Of a stretch of 64,000 nt of DNA, positions 58,604-64,000 are shown in pieces. The translations under genes were made by a program, and so were the position numbers. Positions within the stretch are counted from its first letter, which is position 1; every line of letters begins with the position of its first letter. Source of the stretch: Burkholderiaceae bacterium (GTDB lineage Bacteria; Pseudomonadota; Gammaproteobacteria; Burkholderiales; Burkholderiaceae_C); the NCBI GenBank assembly GCA_024235915.1, contig JACKLO010000010.1, positions 1-64,000 on the forward strand, read 5' to 3'. The notes under the pieces were generated by a model. The model was not told the origin of the DNA. It searched no databases and saw only the letters and a list, made by a program, of their open reading frames with translations.

Positions 58604-61600
58604 TCAGCGCTGCTGCCGAGCCCCCGCGTCGCGCCACACCGGGCTGGTCGTGCGCCCCGTGCCCGTGCCCGTCGTGCCGGCCACGGCCGTGGTGAACCCG
58701 CCCAGCCCCGAGGCCGTGCCGATCATCGACGGCTGCAGGTCGGTGGCGGCCGTCACCGGCGCCCCCGCGGCCACCGTGCCGGCATTGGCGGCGAGCAGGT
58801 AGCTCATGTCCGCCCCCTGCACCGAGTCGGCCACCAGGGTGTAGGTGAGCTTGACGCTGCGCACGCCGGCGTTGAAGTTGCCCAGCGAGACCACCCGGTC
58901 GTCCAGGAAGGCCGCGGCGTCGCCCACGTTGTTGAAACTCGTCGAGAACAGGGTGGCGCCGCCGCGTGTGGCGGTCAGGGTCAGGCTGTCGAAGCCGCCG
59001 CCGTGGTGGGTGAAATCCAGCAGGCCGAGGCTGACCGGTGTGGCCGAACTCACCGTGAAGGTGTAGTTGGCCACCGCCGTGTAGGTCTGGCTGCCGCTGG
59101 CGCCACTGCCGTAGTTCGCGCCCAGCACGCCCCCGCCGATCAGCTCGAAGGACCCGCCCAGCGCCGCAGCGACGTTCGGGTTGTTGAGCATGATGTTGTT
59201 CAGCGCGGTGCTGTTCAGGGCCCCGTAGCTGTACGAGAACGCCTGCAGGCCGTTGCTGCCGCCGTTGAGATTGGGCAGCGACAACGTGGATGCCGCCGAG
59301 TAGCTCGCCGTGGCGTCAGCCAACGTGCTGCCGCTGGTGCTGGCGTGCGCTTCGGACGACACCGAACGGGTGCCCGAGGACGAGGTGCTGATGGCCGAGG
59401 CGGTGCCGCTGACGCCGTTGGTCGTGGTGCGCGACCACAGCGCGGCGCTGTCCACCCCTTCGGTCCGCGCGGTGCCGCTGGCCTCCCCGGTGCTGGCCGT
59501 CACGGTCTGCGTGGCATTGACGGTCGCCGTGCTCCCGGCGCTGCTGGCGGTGATGTCCGACGTGGCATTGGCGCCAGCACCAGCCTGCAGGTTGGCACCC
59601 AAAGTGACGTTCTGCGTCGAGTGGGCCGCCAGCGTGGCGGTGGCGCCGCCACCGTTGACGCCACCGCTGCCAGCACCGCCGTTGGCATAGGCCTGCACGT
59701 ACAGGGGTTTGCCCGCAGTGGTCTGCTCGATGTCCGCCCCGACATGAGCGGTGCCGCCCGCAGCGCCAGCGGCGCCGGACGAAACGGCCCCCGCTGCACC
59801 GCCATAGGCCTGCAGGTACAGCTGTGTGCTGGTCTGGCTGGCGAACGCGCGATTGAGCACAGCGCTGGCGTTGCCACCGCGGCCGGCGGTGCCCCCGCTG
59901 CTGCTGCCGCCGGTGCCGCCGGTGGCCACCTGGGTGATGGTGACCTGCCCGCCGGCGACGGCATTGACGTCGTTGTCGAGGCTCACGTCGCCGCCGGCCC
60001 CGCCGTTGGCGCTGTTGCTACCGGCGCCGCCATTGCCGCCATAGGCATAGGACGACACAGCGAGATTGCCGGCCGCACCATTGGCCACGGCCCGGGCGTC
60101 GGCACTGCCGCCCGCGCCGCCGGTCTGGCCGCTGCCGGCGCCGGCGCCACCCCCGCCACCGTAGGCGGTTGCCACGATGGTGCCGGTGGACCCGCCGCTG
60201 ACGGTGCCCGTGATCACCGTGTTTGCCGTGCCGCCCGCCTGGCCACTGGCCCCGCCGCCCGAAGCGCCACCGGCGCCCCCCACACTGGCGCCGCCCAGGC
60301 TCAGTGCGCCGGCTGCACCGACGGTGGCGCTGGTGCTGGCCGAGCCAGCCATCCCGGTGCCACCGCCGTCGGTGCTGCCCCCGCCGGCGCCACCGTTGCT
60401 TGTCACCGTGACGTTCAGTCCGAGAGCGTTGTTGTTGTTGCGGCTCAGTGTGCTGCTGGCGTCACCACCCGCCCCACCTTGGCCGCCGTAACTGTAGCCA
60501 CCACTGCCACCTGTGGTGGCCTGATACCAGTACATGGTGCCGCTGGTGGCCCCATTGACCGAACTGCCCTGCGCGGCCGAAGCACCCGCCCCGGCATCGG
60601 CACCGCTGTAGCCGGTGCCGCCACTGCCAGCAGCCACCGTGGCGGAAACGGTGACCACCCCGCCCGCTGAACTGGCATAGGCCGTCGCCCCCGTGGCCGC
60701 ACCGCCGTCGCCGCCGACGTGGCCGACCCCTTGCGCATAGCCACCGCCGCCGCCACTGCTCTGTGCCGTCACCGACGCCGAGCTGTTGCCGCTGCTGTTC
60801 GCCTGGGCGCTGCTTTCGGCGGAACCACCGGCGGCGCCACTGCTGGCCGTGGCCGCGCCAGCACCACCGACGCCGCCGTAGGCCCGGGCATAGGAGGTGA
60901 CCCCGGCACTGCCGGTGAGCACCGTCGTGGCGCTGGCGTCGCCGCCGGCCCCTGCCGTCCCGCTGGCACCGCTGCTGGCACCCCCGGTACCGCCTTGCGC
61001 CGAGGTGGCGCCCGTCAGGCTGGTGGCGGTGTTGTTGGTGCGGGTCAGGCTGCTGGCCGCCGCCCCGCCCGCGCCAGCCAGACCACCGGCACTGGAACCG
61101 CCGTTGCCCCCGGTGGCGTTCTGCGTCAGCGTGACATTGCCACTGCCAAAGCCGTTGACCGCGTTGGTCAGGGCGGCATCGGCGCCATCGCCACCGGCAG
61201 CACCTCCAATGCCGGCGCCACCAGTGCCCGCATAGGCGTGGGCGCTGACGTTCAGGGCACCGGTGCCGGCGTTGCCGATGGCGCTGAGCGACACCGTGCC
61301 CCCTTGGCCGCCGCTGCGACCCGCGCCGGCACCCGTGCCCCCGCTGCCGCCGCTGGCCTGGGCCACGACGGTGCCGCTGGCGCTGTCATCCACCGTGCCA
61401 TTGGCCGTGGCGCTGGCCGAGCCGCCGCTCTGGCCGTCGGCGTCGCTGCTGGCGGTGCCGCCCTGGCCACCCTGGGCCGACCCGGTCAGGCTCAGATTGC
61501 CGGCCTTGGCGTACACCGTGGCCGACGTGGAGGCGTTCCCGGCCAGGCCGGTGATGCCGGCATCGCTGCTGCTGCCACCCCCACCGCCGGTGCTGGAGAC

Positions 61601-64000
61601 CGTCACATTCAGCGCCGAGGCGCTGTTGTTGTTGCGGCTGAACGTGTTGCTGGCGTTGCCGCCGGCACCCGCCTGCCCACCGTAACTGAATCCACCCGAC
61701 CCGGCACTGGCCGTCTGCGTCCAGTACATCGTGCCCGAGGTGGTGCCATTGACCGCGCTGCCCAGCGCCACCGATGCACCAGCGCCGCCATTGGCGTCGC
61801 TGTAGCCCGTGCCGCCGGAGCCTCCATTGGCGGTGGCGGCGACACTCGTCTGCCCACCGGCCGACGAGCCGTAGGCCGAGGCGGTGGCCGTGCCGCCGGC
61901 GCCCGCGGTGCGGCCAGCGCCCTGGGCGTAGCCACCGCCGCCGCCGTTGGCGGTGCCGGTGGCCGTGACCGCACTGTTGGCACTGGAGTTGGCCTGCGCA
62001 TTGCTGCTGGCCGTGCCGCCTGCAGCCCCGCTGCCCGTGGTGGCTGCGCCAGAACCGCCAGCACCCCCATACGCATAGACGGCGGTACTGACCGTCGCAC
62101 TGCCCGTCATCGTCGCCGACGCGGTGCCGTTGCCACCCACACCGGCAGTGCCGGGTGCACCGCTGGTCGAACCGCCCAGGCCGCCGGCCGCGGACACGTT
62201 GGCGGCCAGGTGGCTGGCCGTGTTCTTGGTCCGCGACAGGCTGCTGTAGGCCGCCCCGCCATTGCCAGCCACGCCGCCGTTGCTGCTGCCGCCATACCCC
62301 CCGACGGCGTACTGCGCCAGCGTCACCGACCCGTTGCCCGTGCCGTTGACCACGTTGCTCAGGACCTGGGTGGCGCCATTGCCGCCGTTGGCCGACCCGT
62401 TGCCGGCGCCGCCCGAACCCCCATAGCCTTGGGCCGACACGGTCAGGCTGCCGGCATCGGCCGTGCCCACGGCACTGACGCTGGCGGTGCCGCCGAGCCC
62501 CCCGCTGCGCCCGCTGCCGGTGCCGGTTCCACCAGCGCCGCCATAGGCGGTGCCCTGGACCACGCCATAGGCGCTGTTCAGCACGGAGCCGTTCACCGTC
62601 GTGCTGGCGTTGCCACCCTTCTTGCCGTTGGCATTGCTGCCGGCACTGCCCCCTGTGCCACCCGTGCTGGCGGCGGCCAGGGTCAGGGAGCCCGCCTTCG
62701 CATTCACGGTGGCGTCGGTGGTGGCCGTGCCGGCCACACCGGTGCCGCCGGCATCCGTGCTGCCACCGCCGGCACCGCCGCTGCTGGAGACGGCGACGTT
62801 CAACGTCGACGCGTTGTTGTTGTTGCGGCTCAGTGTCGTGCTGGCGTTGCCACCGGCACCGGCCTGGCCACCATAGGAAAAGCCGCCGGCGCCGGCGTTG
62901 GCGGTCTGGGTCCAGTACATCGTGCCGGTGGTGCTGCCATTGACCGAACTGCCCTGCGACACTGCAGCGCCCGCGCCCCCACTGGCGGTGTCGTACCCGG
63001 TGCCGCCGGCACCGCCGCTGGCCGTGGCCGAGACCGAGGCCTGGCCACCATTGGAGCTGCCATAGGCCGAAGCACTGGCGGTGCCGCCGGTGCCTCCCGT
63101 GCGGCCGGCGCCTTGCGCATTGCCGCCATGGCCGCCTTGGGAGGTGGCCGTGGCAGTCGCACCGCTGTTGCCGGTGGTGTTGGCCTGGGAATCAGCCGAC
63201 CCCGATGCGCCAGCCGTGCCACTGCTTGACGAAGCCCCGCCCGCGCCGCCGTTGCCACCATAGGCGTAAACCGCGCTGTAGACCGTGGCGCTGCCATTCA
63301 GCGTCCCAGCGCTGGTGGCGGTGCCGCCTGCCCCGGTGATGCCGGTGGAACCACTGGTGCTGCCGCCGTGACCGCCGTTGGCAAAGACCGACGCGGACAG
63401 CGAAGTCGCCCCGTTGATCGTGCGTGTCAGCGTGCTGCTCGCGTCGCCACCCGCGCCGGCAATGCCACCATCGCTGTTACCCCCTTGCCCACCATAGACC
63501 TGCTGCTGCAGCGTCAACGCGCCGGTGCCGCTGGCACTGACCGCATTGTTGAGCGCATTCGATGCACCGTCACCGCCGTTGGCCGAGCCGGTACCGGAAC
63601 CGCCGGTGCCCCCGGCCACAAGGGCGGTCACGTACAGGCTGCCACTGCCAGCCGTGCCGGCGGCGCTGGCCGTCGCGCTGGCCCCGTTGCCACCGCTGCG
63701 ACCGGCACCTGCCCCGGTCCCTCCATTGCCGCCGTAGGCCTGGGCCTGAACACCGCCACTGGCGCTGCCACTGATGGACCCGCTGGCCGTCGAGCTGGCC
63801 GTGGCGCCGTTCTTGCCGCTGGCACTGCCGCTGGAACCTCCGCCAGCACCGCCCGTGCTGTTCACCGACAGGTTCAGGTTGCCGGCATTGGCGTTGATGG
63901 TCGCGCTGGACGTGGCCGTACCCGCCACGCCCGTGGCGCCGCCGTCGGTGGCGCCGCCGCCGGCGCCACCGGTGCTGCCGACCGTCACGTTCAACACCGC
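58604..64000 (-). CDS. Second giant Gly-rich tandem-repeat protein, N-terminus cut by window edge
   Basis: At least 1,799 codons; the frame stays open to the right edge, so the true start lies outside. The body alternates Gly-rich linkers with strand-like segments (GTMYWTQTANAGAGGFSYGG, SRNNNNASTLNV, VSTAVYAYGGAGGSG), arranged in seven visible units of 591-600 bp. Units of two types alternate, giving a higher-order period of 397-398 residues. It ends in the same C-terminal module as the 53.3 kb gene (LPNLNGGSNGLQ ... DMSYLLA) plus a different 60-residue tail. The gene lies upstream of and in line with the first giant, so they look like tandem paralogues. Function unknown. Confidence 0.82.
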   Translation of the reverse strand, partial: AVLNVTVGSTGGAGGGATDGGATGVAGTATSSATINANAGNLNLSVNSTGGAGGGSSGSASGKNGATASSTASGSISGSASGGVQAQAYGGNGGTGAGAGRSGGNGASATASAAGTAGSGSLYVTALVAGGTGGSGTGSANGGDGASNALNNAVSASGTGALTLQQQVYGGQGGNSDGGIAGAGGDASSTLTRTINGATSLSASVFANGGHGGSTSGSTGITGAGGTATSAGTLNGSATVYSAVYAYGGNGGAGGASSSSGTAGASGSADSQANTTGNSGATATATSQGGHGGNAQGAGRTGGTGGTASASAYGSSNGGQASVSATASGGAGGTGYDTASGGAGAAVSQGSSVNGSTTGTMYWTQTANAGAGGFSYGGQAGAGGNASTTLSRNNNNASTLNVAVSSSGGAGGGSTDAGGTGVAGTATTDATVNAKAGSLTLAAASTGGTGGSAGSNANGKKGGNASTTVNGSVLNSAYGVVQGTAYGGAGGTGTGSGRSGGLGGTASVSAVGTADAGSLTVSAQGYGGSGGAGNGSANGGNGATQVLSNVVNGTGNGSVTLAQYAVGGYGGSSNGGVAGNGGAAYSSLSRTKNTASHLAANVSAAGGLGGSTSGAPGTAGVGGNGTASATMTGSATVSTAVYAYGGAGGSGAATTGSGAAGGTASSNAQANSSANSAVTATGTANGGGGGYAQGAGRTAGAGGTATASAYGSSAGGQTSVAATANGGSGGTGYSDANGGAGASVALGSAVNGTTSGTMYWTQTASAGSGGFSYGGQAGAGGNASNTFSRNNNSASALNVTVSSTGGGGGSSSDAGITGLAGNASTSATVYAKAGNLSLTGSAQGGQGGTASSDADGQSGGSASATANGTVDDSASGTVVAQASGGSGGTGAGAGRSGGQGGTVSLSAIGNAGTGALNVSAHAYAGTGGAGIGGAAGGDGADAALTNAVNGFGSGNVTLTQNATGGNGGSSAGGLAGAGGAAASSLTRTNNTATSLTGATSAQGGTGGASSGASGTAGAGGDASATTVLTGSAGVTSYARAYGGVGGAGAATASSGAAGGSAESSAQANSSGNSSASVTAQSSGGGGGYAQGVGHVGGDGGAATGATAYASSAGGVVTVSATVAAGSGGTGYSGADAGAGASAAQGSSVNGATSGTMYWYQATTGGSGGYSYGGQGGAGGDASSTLSRNNNNALGLNVTVTSNGGAGGGSTDGGGTGMAGSASTSATVGAAGALSLGGASVGGAGGASGGGASGQAGGTANTVITGTVSGGSTGTIVATAYGGGGGAGAGSGQTGGAGGSADARAVANGAAGNLAVSSYAYGGNGGAGSNSANGGAGGDVSLDNDVNAVAGGQVTITQVATGGTGGSSSGGTAGRGGNASAVLNRAFASQTSTQLYLQAYGGAAGAVSSGAAGAAGGTAHVGADIEQTTAGKPLYVQAYANGGAGSGGVNGGGATATLAAHSTQNVTLGANLQAGAGANATSDITASSAGSTATVNATQTVTASTGEASGTARTEGVDSAALWSRTTTNGVSGTASAISTSSSGTRSVSSEAHASTSGSTLADATASYSAASTLSLPNLNGGSNGLQAFSYSYGALNSTALNNIMLNNPNVAAALGGSFELIGGGVLGANYGSGASGSQTYTAVANYTFTVSSATPVSLGLLDFTHHGGGFDSLTLTATRGGATLFSTSFNNVGDAAAFLDDRVVSLGNFNAGVRSVKLTYTLVADSVQGADMSYLLAANAGTVAAGAPVTAATDLQPSMIGTASGLGGFTTAVAGTTGTGTGRTTSPVWRDAGARQQR
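59963..63541 (-). repeat. Tandem ~597-bp coding repeat in the second Gly-rich giant
   Basis: Anchor codons for the [AV]VNG motif recur at 63536, 62939, 62345, 61748, 61154, 60554 and 59963 (597, 594, 597, 594, 600 and 591 bp). Every second unit carries the MYWTQT/MYWYQ segment (near 62911, 61720 and 60526), so the array is built of A-B dimers of about 1,191-1,194 bp. Confidence 0.82.

Noticed and set aside
60719..63229. An 836-codon plus-strand open frame within the Gly-rich giant
   Set aside because: Antisense to GGC/GCC-rich repeats, giving Gly/Ala/Arg-rich nonsense; the minus frame has consistent strand and unit structure.
58604..64000. CRISPR-like regular repeats
   Set aside because: The periodic DNA is codon-level repetition of Gly-rich protein units about 600 bp long, without short identical repeats and unique spacers.
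53303..64000. RTX toxin or type I secreted nonapeptide repeats
   Set aside because: GGxGxDxUx nonapeptides with regularly placed Asp are lacking; the repeats are GG-x-GG with Ala/Ser/Asn.

Overview
The window looks like a chromosome segment of a high-GC betaproteobacterium, most likely Burkholderiales near the Rubrivivax/Leptothrix/Roseateles group. The evidence is the conserved blocks sucCD-recX-recA, mreBCD-mrdA-rodA divergent from gatCAB, metXW, a pyrE/xth divergent pair, and two PEP-CTERM surface proteins. Taxonomy is inferred from gene content only. Almost all of the sequence is coding, and many genes are coupled by ATGA, GTGA or 1-nt start/stop overlaps. I saw no tRNA, rRNA, insertion sequence, prophage or CRISPR array.

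Layout. 0-2.7 kb: a minus-strand phospho-signalling operon (TerC, Ser/Thr kinase, PP2C phosphatase, FHA protein that runs off the left edge). 2.8-6.9 kb: succinyl-CoA synthetase, RecX and RecA with a LexA box. 6.9-9.2 kb: a two-component system. 9.2-15.8 kb: a dehydrogenase and the cell-shape operon mreB-mreC-mreD-mrdA-rodA. 16-19.3 kb: gatCAB. 19.3-25.7 kb: a DUF4124 protein, pyrE, exonuclease III, a tricorn-type protease and two small unknowns. 25.8-32.5 kb: a frameshifted Gly-rich lipoprotein, a kinase-TPR protein divergent from an ECF sigma factor, and a PEP-CTERM protein. 32.6-36.8 kb: metXW behind a SAM-II-type riboswitch with an attenuator, an FMN glutamate-synthase-like protein and a glutathione transferase.

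36.8-52 kb is a nucleobase block: cytosine deaminase, a hybrid sensor kinase, uracil permease, uracil phosphoribosyltransferase, a lone F0 c-subunit-like gene, an XRE regulator, URC4 and URC1 of the reductive-independent uracil catabolic (URC) route, and then a BMP-family ABC transporter of the nucleoside-uptake type. The genes form a plausible chain from cytosine to uracil to UMP and on to the URC pathway. A three-unit 78-bp palindromic tandem repeat lies at 47.3-47.5 kb.

52-64 kb is the least ordinary part. Two adjacent giant Gly/Ala-rich proteins (1,724 residues, and more than 1,799 residues cut by the right edge) are built from tandem units of about 200 residues and end in the same roughly 165-residue module. 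The first overlaps by 4 nt a gene for a probable outer-membrane beta-barrel. This may be a secreted or surface repeat-protein system with its own outer-membrane partner; its function cannot be told from sequence.
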